This document shows positions 38,927-46,103 of a stretch of 64,000 bases of DNA, piece after piece. The position numbers were made by a program, and so were the translations under genes. Source of the DNA: Planomonospora sp. ID67723 (lineage in GTDB: Bacteria > Actinomycetota > Actinomycetes > Streptosporangiales > Streptosporangiaceae); the NCBI RefSeq assembly GCF_015711605.1, contig NZ_JABTEZ010000005.1, positions 186,001 through 250,000 of the forward strand, given 5' to 3'. The notes beneath the pieces are model-generated. The model had not been told where the DNA came from and did not search any database. It worked only from the letters and a program-made list of their open reading frames with translations. How positions within the stretch are numbered: the first letter of the stretch is position 1; every line of letters starts with the position of its first letter.

Positions 38927-40516
38927 GTGAACAAGCCCGTCGTACTGGTCGCAGAGGAACTCTCCGAGGCCGGTCTCGCGGTCCTGGGCGCGGACTTCGA
39001 GGTCCGCCACACCGACGGCGCCGACCGCGCCCAGTTCCTGCCCGCCCTCGCCGACGTGGACGCGCTCATCGTGCGCAGCGCCACCCAGGTGGACGCCGAG
39101 GCCATCGCCCGCGCGCCCAAGCTCCGCGTCGTCGCCCGCGCCGGCGTCGGCCTGGACAACGTGGACGTGGAGGCCGCCACCAAGGCCGGCGTCATGGTCG
39201 TCAACGCGCCCACCTCCAACATCACCAGCGCCGCCGAGCACACCGTCGCGCTGATCCTCGCCTCCGCCCGCAACGTCGCCCAGGCGCACACCGCGCTCAA
39301 GGGCGGCGAGTGGAAGCGCTCGAAGTACACCGGCGTGGAGCTCGACGAGAAGGTCGTGGCCATCCTCGGCCTCGGCAAGATCGGCCAGCTCGTCGCCCAG
39401 CGCCTGCAGCCGTTCGGTGTCGAGCTGATCGCCTACGACCCCTACCTGCAGCCGGCCCGCGCCGCGCAGATGGGCGTGCGCCTGGTCTCGCTGGAGGAGG
39501 CCCTGCGCGAGGCCGACTTCATCACCGTGCACCTGCCCAAGTCCAAGGAGACCATCGGCCTCATCGGCGACAAGGAGCTGCACGCGGTCAAGCCCTCGGT
39601 CCGCCTGATCAACGTCGCCCGCGGCGGCATCATCGACGAGAACGCCCTCTACTCCGCGATCAAGGAGGGCCGGGTCGCCGGCGCCGGCATCGACGTGTTC
39701 CCCAAGGAGCCCGTCACCGACAGCCCGCTGTTCGAGCTGGACCAGGTCGTCGTCACCCCGCACCTGGGCGCCTCCACCCACGAGGCCCAGGAGAAGGCCG
39801 GAACCCAGGTCGCGCGGAGCGTGAAGCTCGCCCTCGCCGGGGAGTTCGTGCCGGACGCGGTCAACGTCCAGGGCGGCGCCGTCGCCGAGGACGTCAAGCC
39901 GGGCCTGCCGCTGGCCGAGAAGCTCGGGCGGGTGTTCACCGCCCTGGCCGGCGAGGTCGCCACCAAGCTCGACGTCGAGGTCCGCGGTGAGATCGCCTCC
40001 CAGGACGTCCGGGTGCTGGAGCTGGCCGCGCTCAAGGGCGTCTTCACCGACGTGGTCGAGGACTCCGTCACCTACGTCAACGCCCCGCTCCTGGCCAAGG
40101 ACCGCGGCGTGACCGTGGAGCTGATCACCAGCTCCGAGAGCCCCGACTGGCGCAACGTCGTGACCGTCCGCGGCGTCCTGGCCGACGGCCGCACGGTCTC
40201 GGTCTCGGGCACGCTGTCGGGCCCGCGCCAGATCACGAAGATCGTCGAGGTCAACGGCTACGAGATGGAGATCGAGCCGACCGACCACCTGTCGTTCTTC
40301 GCCTACTCCGACCGTCCGGGCGTCGTCGGCGTCGTCGGCCGCATCCTCGGCGACCACGGCATCAACATCGCCTCGATGCAGGTGTCCCGGGACGTCAAGG
40401 GCGGCAAGGCGCTCATCGCGCTGACCGTCGACACCGCGATCCCGGCGGAGGTCGTCGACCAGATCGTCGCCGAGATCGGCGCCGAGAGCGGACGCTCGGT
40501 GGACCTGACCGACTGA
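38927..40516 (+). CDS. serA: D-3-phosphoglycerate dehydrogenase
   Basis: A 529-residue enzyme that oxidises 3-phosphoglycerate, the first step of serine synthesis. It has the long type-1 form: substrate and NAD domains (LGLGKIGQLVAQRL; catalytic Arg232 in NVARGG, Glu261, His279 in TPHLGAST), an intervening ASB domain (about 320-450) and a C-terminal ACT domain (FFAYSDRPGVVGVVGRILGDHGINI) for serine feedback. GTG start with AAGGAA about six bases upstream. It precedes leuB, an order common in actinomycetes, but a 540-base leader region separates them. Confidence 0.96.
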   Translation: MNKPVVLVAEELSEAGLAVLGADFEVRHTDGADRAQFLPALADVDALIVRSATQVDAEAIARAPKLRVVARAGVGLDNVDVEAATKAGVMVVNAPTSNITSAAEHTVALILASARNVAQAHTALKGGEWKRSKYTGVELDEKVVAILGLGKIGQLVAQRLQPFGVELIAYDPYLQPARAAQMGVRLVSLEEALREADFITVHLPKSKETIGLIGDKELHAVKPSVRLINVARGGIIDENALYSAIKEGRVAGAGIDVFPKEPVTDSPLFELDQVVVTPHLGASTHEAQEKAGTQVARSVKLALAGEFVPDAVNVQGGAVAEDVKPGLPLAEKLGRVFTALAGEVATKLDVEVRGEIASQDVRVLELAALKGVFTDVVEDSVTYVNAPLLAKDRGVTVELITSSESPDWRNVVTVRGVLADGRTVSVSGTLSGPRQITKIVEVNGYEMEIEPTDHLSFFAYSDRPGVVGVVGRILGDHGINIASMQVSRDVKGGKALIALTVDTAIPAEVVDQIVAEIGAESGRSVDLTD

Positions 40517-40602
40517 CCGGCAAGCCGGGGGACCGGGCCGCGTGACCGGCCGGGCGTCCCCGACTCCGTACGGCCGCCGCCCCGCGCACGGGACGGCGGC
40601 CG

Positions 40603-40617
40603 TCTCATTATCTGGGA
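40603..40617. promoter_or_regulatory. BCAA operator variant before the leuB leader
   Basis: TCTCATTATCTGGGA: one mismatch from TCTC-N6-TGAGA, 54 bases before the leader ATG. The inner ATTATCTG is repeated at 41009-41016 before leuB. Confidence 0.5.
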
Positions 40618-40671
40618 TGTGGGTGCGGCGGGCGAGACGGCACCTCGGAGACGGGGTAACCTGGAGGGCAA

Positions 40672-40716
40672 ATGCGCCAGGTTCTCGTACTCATTACCTG
40701 CCGCGGCGGGGCCTGA
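40672..40716 (+). CDS. BCAA leader peptide upstream of leuB
   Basis: A 14-codon ORF, peptide MRQVLVLITCRGGA, with five consecutive branched-chain codons (GTT CTC GTA CTC ATT). Shine-Dalgarno GGAGGG lies five bases upstream and a -10-like TAACCT before that. It overlaps the first arm of a long stem (40694-40703), so ribosome position would decide folding: a ribosome-mediated attenuator for the small gene and leuB downstream. Confidence 0.75.
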   Translation: MRQVLVLITCRGGA

Positions 40717-40841
40717 CAGGGCAGGCCGGCAACCCGCCGCGGTGTGGTGGCGTTCGCCGGCAGGTAAGTCCCCGTCGCCGGTCCGTGACCCGGGCCCGCG
40801 ACACCAGGTCCGGTCCGGATCCGCGATCGGAAATCCGGACC
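40694..40841 (+). promoter_or_regulatory. leuB attenuator RNA
   Basis: TTACCTGCCG (40694-40703) pairs perfectly with CGGCAGGTAA (40758-40767), enclosing a GCGGCGGG/CCCGCCGC helix. A competing GCCGGC hairpin (40725-40730/40756-40761) uses the same bases. A later 9-bp stem GGTCCGGAT (40812-40820) / ATCCGGACC (40833-40841) may be the terminator, though its T-tract is poor. The exact switch needs folding. Confidence 0.55.
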
Positions 40842-40883
40842 ACCTCCCCCTCTGCTTCCGTGCGACACGAGACGAGATTCGCC

Positions 40884-40994
40884 ATGTACGACATGTATCC
40901 CTGGAACCGGCCCGAGGACGGCGAGGACGAGGCCACCGAGGCCCTCCAGGTGGCGCTGGACCGCCGCGACAACGGCGGCTCCCCCGCCCAGTGA
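40884..40994 (+). CDS. Small acidic protein (36 aa) between serA and leuB
   Basis: A 36-residue ORF beginning MYDMYPWNRPEDGEDEATEA and ending VALDRRDNGGSPAQ. Codon use is strongly gene-like (almost every third base G or C), unlike the rest of the gap. It lies after the leuB attenuator and 65 bases before leuB, so it is probably the first structural gene under the leader. The composition (aromatic N-terminus, acidic middle) suggests a small soluble protein. I recall similar small ORFs in this position in other actinomycetes but cannot confirm a family. No Shine-Dalgarno is evident. Confidence 0.65.
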   Translation: MYDMYPWNRPEDGEDEATEALQVALDRRDNGGSPAQ

Positions 40995-41004
40995 GAGCGG
41001 CTCT

Positions 41005-41019
41005 GTCCATTATCTGAGA
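41005..41019. promoter_or_regulatory. BCAA operator variant at leuB
   Basis: GTCCATTATCTGAGA: right half TGAGA exact, left half GTCC instead of TCTC. It is 40 bases before the leuB ATG, so leuB may have its own promoter besides the leader. Confidence 0.45.
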
Positions 41020-41059
41020 TGAGTATCCGTCAGTCGAGACGGAGCGGTAGGGTGCCCGC

Positions 41060-42106
41060 ATGGATTCGCGCAACATTCGTCTGGCAGTCATCCCCGGCGA
41101 CGGGATCGGGACCGAGGTCGTCACCGAGGGCCTGAAGGTCCTCGACGCGGTGGGCGCCAAGGTGGAGACCACCACCTACGATCTCGGCGCCCGGCGCTAC
41201 CACCGGACCGGCGAGACCCTTCCCGACGGGGTCCTGGACGAGCTGCGCGGATACGACGCCATCCTGCTCGGCGCGATCGGCGACCCCAGTGTGCCGCCGG
41301 GCGTGCTGGAGCGCGACCTGCTGCTCAAGCTCCGTTTCGAGCTCGACCACTACGTGAACCTCCGCCCGGTCAGGCTCTTCCCCGGCGTCGAGACCCCGCT
41401 GGGCAAGGCCCGGTCCGAGGACATCGACATGATCGTCGTCCGCGAGGGCACCGAGAGCCTGTACGCCGGGGCCGGCGGCGTGCTGCGCCGCGGCACGCCG
41501 CACGAGGTCGCCACCCAGGAGTCGCTGAACACCGCCTTCGGCGTCGAGCGCGTCGTCCGCTACGCCTTCGACCAGGCGCTCGCCCGCCCCCGCAAGAAGC
41601 TGACGCTGGTCCACAAGACCAACGTCCTGACCTACGCCGGCGACCTGTGGGCACGCACGGTCGACCGCGTCGGCCTGGAGTACCCCGACGTGCAGACCGA
41701 CTACTGCCACGTCGACGCGGCCTCGATGTTCTTCATCACCCAGCCCGAGCGGTTCGACGTGATCGTCACCGACAACCTCTTCGGCGACATCATCACCGAC
41801 ATCGGCGCCGCCGTCGCCGGCGGCATCGGCCTGGCCGCCAGCGGCAACGTCAACCCCGAGCGCGCCGCACCCAGCATGTTCGAGCCGGTCCACGGCAGCG
41901 CCCCCGACATCGCCGGGCAGGGCAAGGCCGACCCCACCGCCACGATCCTCTCGGTCGCCATGCTCCTGGACCACCTGGGCCTGGCCGGGGAGGCCGCCCG
42001 GGTCCAGCAGGCCGTCGCCGACGACCTGCTGGAGCGGCAGACCAAGCGGACGGCCCGGACCACCCACGAGATCGGCGACGACATCGCCGCCCGAGTAGCC
42101 GGCTGA
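41060..42106 (+). CDS. leuB: 3-isopropylmalate dehydrogenase
   Basis: A 348-residue NAD-dependent enzyme that oxidatively decarboxylates 3-isopropylmalate in leucine synthesis (and citramalate-derived methylmalate in the CimA route). Signatures: [29 protein letters not shown] (substrate arginines), and the metal-binding [20 protein letters not shown] plus [13 protein letters not shown]. The ATG at 41060 has only a weak GTAGGG upstream. It is regulated by the operator and leader in the preceding 540 bases. A strong terminator follows. Confidence 0.96.
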   Translation: MDSRNIRLAVIPGDGIGTEVVTEGLKVLDAVGAKVETTTYDLGARRYHRTGETLPDGVLDELRGYDAILLGAIGDPSVPPGVLERDLLLKLRFELDHYVNLRPVRLFPGVETPLGKARSEDIDMIVVREGTESLYAGAGGVLRRGTPHEVATQESLNTAFGVERVVRYAFDQALARPRKKLTLVHKTNVLTYAGDLWARTVDRVGLEYPDVQTDYCHVDAASMFFITQPERFDVIVTDNLFGDIITDIGAAVAGGIGLAASGNVNPERAAPSMFEPVHGSAPDIAGQGKADPTATILSVAMLLDHLGLAGEAARVQQAVADDLLERQTKRTARTTHEIGDDIAARVAG

Positions 42107-42131
42107 CGAGCCGCCACTCACCGACCTGTCA

Positions 42132-42170
42132 GACGCGCCCGGCGGCTCCCATCGAGCCGCCGGGCGCGTC
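42132..42170 (+). terminator. Terminator after leuB
   Basis: Perfect 17-bp stem GACGCGCCCGGCGGCTC / GAGCCGCCGGGCGCGTC with loop CCATC, 25 bases after the leuB stop. Confidence 0.9.
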
Positions 42171-42239
42171 TTCGCGTATCCGGGCACGTCCCGGCCCCTG
42201 CCGGGCACCCGTCCGGATGCAGTAGTTTCCCGTTACCCG

Positions 42240-42257
42240 GTCCATCGCAGAATGGAC
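42240..42257. promoter_or_regulatory. Dyad at the ilvE promoter
   Basis: GTCCAT-CGCAGA-ATGGAC, perfect 6-bp inverted repeat, 38 bases before the ilvE start. Different from TCTC-N6-TGAGA, but its left half matches GTCCAT of the leuB site. Confidence 0.4.
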
Positions 42258-42295
42258 TAAAGGGTAGACCCGTCACGAAGAGAAGGACCTCCGTC

Positions 42296-43390
42296 ATGAC
42301 CACCGCTCAGAAGCTCAGCTTCGACGTGCAGCTCTCCGACCACGCTCGCACCGCGGCCGAGCGCGAGCGGGTACTGGCGAGCCCCGGGTTCGGGCAGGCC
42401 TTCACCGACCACATGATCTCGATCGACTACACCGAGGGCCGGGGCTGGCACGACGCCCGGCTCACGCCGTACGGCCCGCTCAGCCTCGACCCGGCGACCT
42501 CGGTCTTCCACTACGCCCAGGAGCTCTTCGAGGGGCTCAAGGCCTACCGGCAGGAGAGCGGGGCGATCGTCTCGTTCCGGCCGCACGCCAACGCCGCCCG
42601 CTTCAACACCTCCGCACGGCGCATGGCCATGCCCGAGCTGCCCGAGGACGTCTTCGTCGAGTCGCTGGAACTGCTCGTCCAGACCGACCGCGAGTGGGTG
42701 CCGACGACCTCCGGCCACAGTCTCTACCTGCGCCCCTTCATGATCGCCACGCAGGCCGCGCTCGGCGTCAACTACCCGTCCAAGAACTACAAGTACATGG
42801 TGATCGCCTCCCCGGCCGCCGCCTACTTCGGTGCGGGCAAGGCGGTCTCGGTCTGGCTCTCCACCGAGTACACCAGGGCGGCACCGGGCGGCACCGGCTT
42901 CGCCAAGTGCGGCGGCAACTACGCGGCGGCCTTCGTGGCCCAGCGCCAGGCCGTCGAGCAGGGCTGCGACCAGGTCGTCTGGCTCGACGCCAACGAGCAC
43001 CGCTACGTGGAGGAGATGGGCGGGATGAACCTGTTCTTCGTCTACGGCGACCGCCTGCTCACCCCCGCCCTCACCGGCACCCTGCTGCCCGGCATCACCC
43101 GTGACTCGATCCTCACCCTCGCCGCCGACCTCGGGCTCAAGGCCGAGGAGGGCCGCCTGTCGATCGAGGAGTGGCAGGCCGGCTGCGAGTCCGGAGAGCT
43201 CACCGAGGTCTTCGCCTGCGGCACCGCCGCGGTGGTGACCCCGGTCGGAGCGGTCAAGGGCGCCGACCGCTCCTGGACGGTCGGCACGGGCACCCAGGGC
43301 CCGGTCACCCAGCGCATCCGCGAGGAGCTGACCGGCATCCAGTACGGCACCCGCCCCGACCCGCACAACTGGGTCCACAAGATCTGCTGA
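42296..43390 (+). CDS. ilvE: Branched-chain amino acid aminotransferase
   Basis: A 364-residue fold-type IV PLP enzyme, the last step of valine, leucine and isoleucine synthesis. The PLP lysine is probably Lys204 (FAKCGGNYAAAF); other signatures are SVFHYAQELFEGLKAYR, RFNTSARRMAMPELPE and FACGTAAVVTPVG. It belongs to the longer BCAT form typical of actinomycetes and eukaryotes. ATG with GAAGGA about eight bases upstream. Monocistronic between the leuB terminator and the convergent methyltransferase gene. Confidence 0.96.
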   Translation: MTTAQKLSFDVQLSDHARTAAERERVLASPGFGQAFTDHMISIDYTEGRGWHDARLTPYGPLSLDPATSVFHYAQELFEGLKAYRQESGAIVSFRPHANAARFNTSARRMAMPELPEDVFVESLELLVQTDREWVPTTSGHSLYLRPFMIATQAALGVNYPSKNYKYMVIASPAAAYFGAGKAVSVWLSTEYTRAAPGGTGFAKCGGNYAAAFVAQRQAVEQGCDQVVWLDANEHRYVEEMGGMNLFFVYGDRLLTPALTGTLLPGITRDSILTLAADLGLKAEEGRLSIEEWQAGCESGELTEVFACGTAAVVTPVGAVKGADRSWTVGTGTQGPVTQRIREELTGIQYGTRPDPHNWVHKIC

Positions 43391-43460
43391 CCGCACCCGC
43401 CGATCCGCATGCGGAGCGGGCCCGCGGGCGGGCGCAGCGCACCCGGCGCGCTGTCCTGGA

Positions 43461-43477
43461 GAGATCGGGAGGATCTC
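43461..43477. terminator. Hairpins between convergent ilvE and methyltransferase
   Basis: GAGATC-GGGAG-GATCTC, nested in a longer pairing CCGCGGGCGG (43422-43431) / CCGCCCGCGG (43477-43486). Probable shared terminator region. Confidence 0.45.
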
Positions 43478-43505
43478 CGCCCGCGGGAGCCCGGCGAGGC
43501 TCCCG

Positions 43506-44159
43506 TCAGTGCTTCCGGATCATGGTCATCCCGTCGGCGATCGGCAGCATGATCGAGGTCACCCTGTGGTCGGAGGCGACCATGTCGTTGAACTCCCGGA
43601 TCGCCACGGTGGTCTCGTCGTGCTCGGCCGGGTGGGCCACCTTCCCGTGCCAGAGGGTGTTGTCGACCAGGATGAGGCCGCCCGGGGCCAGATAGGTCAG
43701 CAGGGTCTCGTAGTAGAGCCCGTAGTTCTCCTTGTCGGCGTCGATGAAGGCCAGGTCGACGGCGGGGATCAGAGGCAGGTCGTGCAGGCGCTCGGATGCC
43801 GGGCCGATCTTCAGTGTGATGCGGTCGGCGACCCGGGCCTTCTCCCAGTAGCGCCGGGCGACCGAGGTCCACTCCTCGCTGATGTCGAAGCAGGTGAGCC
43901 TGCCCCGGCGGGAAAGGCCCCGCGCCAGGCAGATGGCCGAGTAGCCGGTGAAGGTGCCGATCTCCACGGCGTTCTTCGCCCGGACGAGCTGAGCCATCAT
44001 GGTGAGGAACCGGCCCTGGTCAGGGGAGATCTGCATGCCCGCGCGGTCGCCGGCGAGCTCACGGGTCTCCACGGCCAGCGCGTCCAGCACATCGTCCGGA
44101 CGGCTGGTGTGCGCGAGCAGGTACTGCCCGACGGCCGCCTCCAGGTAAGTCGCCTTCAT
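43506..44159 (-). CDS. O-methyltransferase (caffeoyl-CoA OMT type)
   Basis: A 217-residue SAM-dependent O-methyltransferase of methyltransferase_3 type. Motifs: VEIGTFTGYSAICLA (SAM), AFIDADKENYGLYYE and LILVDNTLWHGKV, which carry the metal-binding Asp/Asn residues of catechol-type OMTs. Such proteins act on catechols or related phenols; the actual substrate is unknown. ATG at 44159 is at the family N-terminus; an ATG at 44219 would add 20 odd residues. It lies next to cimA, divergently. Confidence 0.9.
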   Translation of the reverse strand: MKATYLEAAVGQYLLAHTSRPDDVLDALAVETRELAGDRAGMQISPDQGRFLTMMAQLVRAKNAVEIGTFTGYSAICLARGLSRRGRLTCFDISEEWTSVARRYWEKARVADRITLKIGPASERLHDLPLIPAVDLAFIDADKENYGLYYETLLTYLAPGGLILVDNTLWHGKVAHPAEHDETTVAIREFNDMVASDHRVTSIMLPIADGMTMIRKH

Positions 44160-44227
44160 GGTGCCATTCTCGCCGGTGAGCGGCACCGCCCGGTACGCGG
44201 GGTAGCGATTCCGCGACACGCCGTGGA

Positions 44228-44242
44228 TCTCGTATCCTGAGA
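44228..44242. promoter_or_regulatory. Predicted BCAA operator at cimA
   Basis: TCTCGTATCCTGAGA, exact TCTC-N6-TGAGA. As at ilvB, ATGTGTC follows within a few bases, and a leader peptide begins about 45 bases downstream. Confidence 0.6.
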
Positions 44243-44287
44243 CCGATGTGTCAGATGATGTCGCCGTGTGGCAGACTCCGGAGCATC

Positions 44288-44329
44288 ATGTTCTACGGTC
44301 TGCTCATTATCGGCAGGCGCGCCGGCTGA
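44288..44329 (+). CDS. cimA leader peptide
   Basis: A 13-codon ORF, peptide MFYGLLIIGRRAG, with Leu-Leu-Ile-Ile codons (CTG CTC ATT ATC), directly before a hairpin and an intrinsic terminator. CGGAG lies upstream as a possible ribosome site. Same design as the ilvB leader, fitting control of an isoleucine-route enzyme by charged tRNA-Ile/Leu. Confidence 0.75.
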   Translation: MFYGLLIIGRRAG

Positions 44330-44388
44330 CAAGGGACACCGCCGGCGCGCAGACCTCTCACGTCCGTGAGGGGTCTTTCTTGTTTCTC
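44317..44388 (+). terminator. cimA attenuator: hairpin and terminator
   Basis: Perfect 10-bp stem GCGCGCCGGC (44317-44326) / GCCGGCGCGC (44341-44350), then directly AGACCTCTCAC (44351-44361) / GTGAGGGGTCT (44366-44376), 11 bp with one G-U pair, loop GTCC, followed by a T-rich run (TTCTTGTTTCTC). Same two-hairpin order as at ilvB. Confidence 0.8.
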
Positions 44389-44437
44389 AGGCCGAAAACG
44401 AGCGCGCGGCGAGACACGACCGCGAAGGAGATCACCG

Positions 44438-46015
44438 ATGACCGACGACCGCTTCCACGTGTACGACACGACGCTCCGCGACGGCGCCCAGCAGGAGGGG
44501 CTCAACCTCACGGTCGCCGACAAGCTCGCCGTCGCGCGGCACCTGGACGCGCTGGGCGTCGGCTTCATCGAAGGGGGCTGGCCCGGCGCCAATCCCAAGG
44601 ACACAGAGTTCTTCCGGCGGGCTCGAACAGAGCTCGGCCTGAAGCACGCGCAGCTCGCCGCGTTCGGCGCGACCCGCCGGGCCGGTGTGAAGGCAGCCGA
44701 CGACCCACTGGTGGCCGCACTGCGCGAATCCGGCGCGCCGGTCGTGACCCTTGTCGCCAAGAGTCACGACCGGCACGTGGAGCTGGCTCTCCGCACGACT
44801 CTCCAGGAGAACCTCGCGATGATCCGCGACACGGTCTCCCACCTCCGTGCGGAGGGGCAGCGGGTCTTCCTCGACGCCGAGCACTTCTTCGACGGGTACA
44901 AGTCCAACCCGGATTACGCGCTGGAGGTGCTGCGCACCGCCGCCGAGGCCGGAGCCTCGGTGATCGCGCTGTGCGACACCAACGGCGGCATGCTCCCCGA
45001 CGAACTGGCCGAGGTCGTCCACGAGGCGGTCGGCACCGGAGCCCGGGTCGGCATCCACTGCCACGACGACACCGGCTGCGCGGTGGCCAACACCCTGGCC
45101 GCGGTCAAGGCGGGCGCCACCCACGTGCAGGGCTGCGCCAACGGCTACGGCGAGCGCTCCGGCAACGCCAACCTGTTCACCGTCGTGGCCAACCTCCAGC
45201 TCAAGCGGGGCTTCGACCTGGTCCCGCCGGAGGCGCTGGCCGACATGACCCGCATCGCGCACGCGATCACCGAGGTCACCAACGTCACCCCGAACTCGCA
45301 CGCCCCCTACGTCGGCGTCTCCGCCTTCGCGCACAAGGCCGGGCTGCACGCCAGCGCCATCAAGGTGGACCCCAACCTCTACCAGCACATCGACCCCGCC
45401 CAGGTCGGCAACGACATGCGCATGCTGGTCTCCGACATGGCGGGACGCGCCTCGGTCGAACTCAAGGGCCGCGAGCTGGGCTACGAGCTGCAGCCGGAGA
45501 CCTCCCGCGAGCTGGTGGACCGGGTCAAGGACCTGGAGTCGCGGGGCTACACCTTCGAGGCGGCCGACGCCTCCTTCGAGCTGCTACTGCGCGACACCGT
45601 GGCGGGCGAGCGCAGGCGGCACTTCGCGGTGGAGTCATGGCGGGTGATCGTCGAGCGGGCCCGGGGCGGCGAGCTGGTCAGCGAGGCCACGGTCAAGCTG
45701 CACGCCAAGGGCGAGCGGATCGTCGCCACCGGCGAGGGCAACGGCCCGGTCAACGCACTGGACCGGGCGGTCCGGGCGGCGCTGGAGAAGCTCTACCCCG
45801 AGCTGGCCGGAGTCGAGCTGATCGACTTCAAGGTCCGGATCCTGGAGGGCACCCACGGCACCGACGCGATCACACGCGTGCTGATCACCTCCAGCGACGC
45901 GACCGGCGAGTGGGCCACCGTAGGCGTCGACGAGAACATCATCGAGGCGTCCTGGCAGGCCCTCGAGCAGGCCGTCACCTACGGCCTGCTCCGCGCGGGG
46001 CACCAGGCGGATTGA
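44438..46015 (+). CDS. cimA: (R)-citramalate synthase
   Basis: A 525-residue member of the isopropylmalate/citramalate synthase family, with HMGL-like TIM barrel (VYDTTLRDGAQQEG, metal His in GIHCHDDTGCAVANT, NGYGERSGNANL) and C-terminal LeuA-dimer regulatory domain (about 400-520). The sequence is of the CimA group rather than LeuA: it makes citramalate from pyruvate and acetyl-CoA, a threonine-independent entry to isoleucine. ATG at 44438 has AAGGAG seven bases upstream. The leader with Ile/Leu codons and the operator upstream support the assignment. Substrate preference is inferred. Confidence 0.9.
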   Translation: MTDDRFHVYDTTLRDGAQQEGLNLTVADKLAVARHLDALGVGFIEGGWPGANPKDTEFFRRARTELGLKHAQLAAFGATRRAGVKAADDPLVAALRESGAPVVTLVAKSHDRHVELALRTTLQENLAMIRDTVSHLRAEGQRVFLDAEHFFDGYKSNPDYALEVLRTAAEAGASVIALCDTNGGMLPDELAEVVHEAVGTGARVGIHCHDDTGCAVANTLAAVKAGATHVQGCANGYGERSGNANLFTVVANLQLKRGFDLVPPEALADMTRIAHAITEVTNVTPNSHAPYVGVSAFAHKAGLHASAIKVDPNLYQHIDPAQVGNDMRMLVSDMAGRASVELKGRELGYELQPETSRELVDRVKDLESRGYTFEAADASFELLLRDTVAGERRRHFAVESWRVIVERARGGELVSEATVKLHAKGERIVATGEGNGPVNALDRAVRAALEKLYPELAGVELIDFKVRILEGTHGTDAITRVLITSSDATGEWATVGVDENIIEASWQALEQAVTYGLLRAGHQAD

Positions 46016-46019
46016 GCGG

Positions 46020-46073
46020 CCCGGACGGCCAGGGGTGCGGCGTGCCGCACGCCGTACCCCTCCGCCGTCCGGG
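46020..46073. terminator. Long hairpin after cimA
   Basis: CCCGGACGG (46020-46028) / CCGTCCGGG (46065-46073), with AGGGGT/ACCCCT and GCGGC/GCCGC pairs inside. It separates cimA from the convergent heparinase-like gene. Right after it, GGCTCCCGGGAA is tandemly repeated. Confidence 0.8.
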
Positions 46074-46103
46074 AAGGCTCCCGGGAAGGCTCCCGGGAAT
46101 GCT

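Noticed and set aside
40694-40767. Possible SAM-type riboswitch before leuB (GGCAACC-like core)
   Set aside because: GGCAACC and GGTGGCG resemble a SAM-I P3, but the GAG, GGAGGGA and GATGA core elements are missing, and the Val/Leu/Ile leader peptide explains the structure better.
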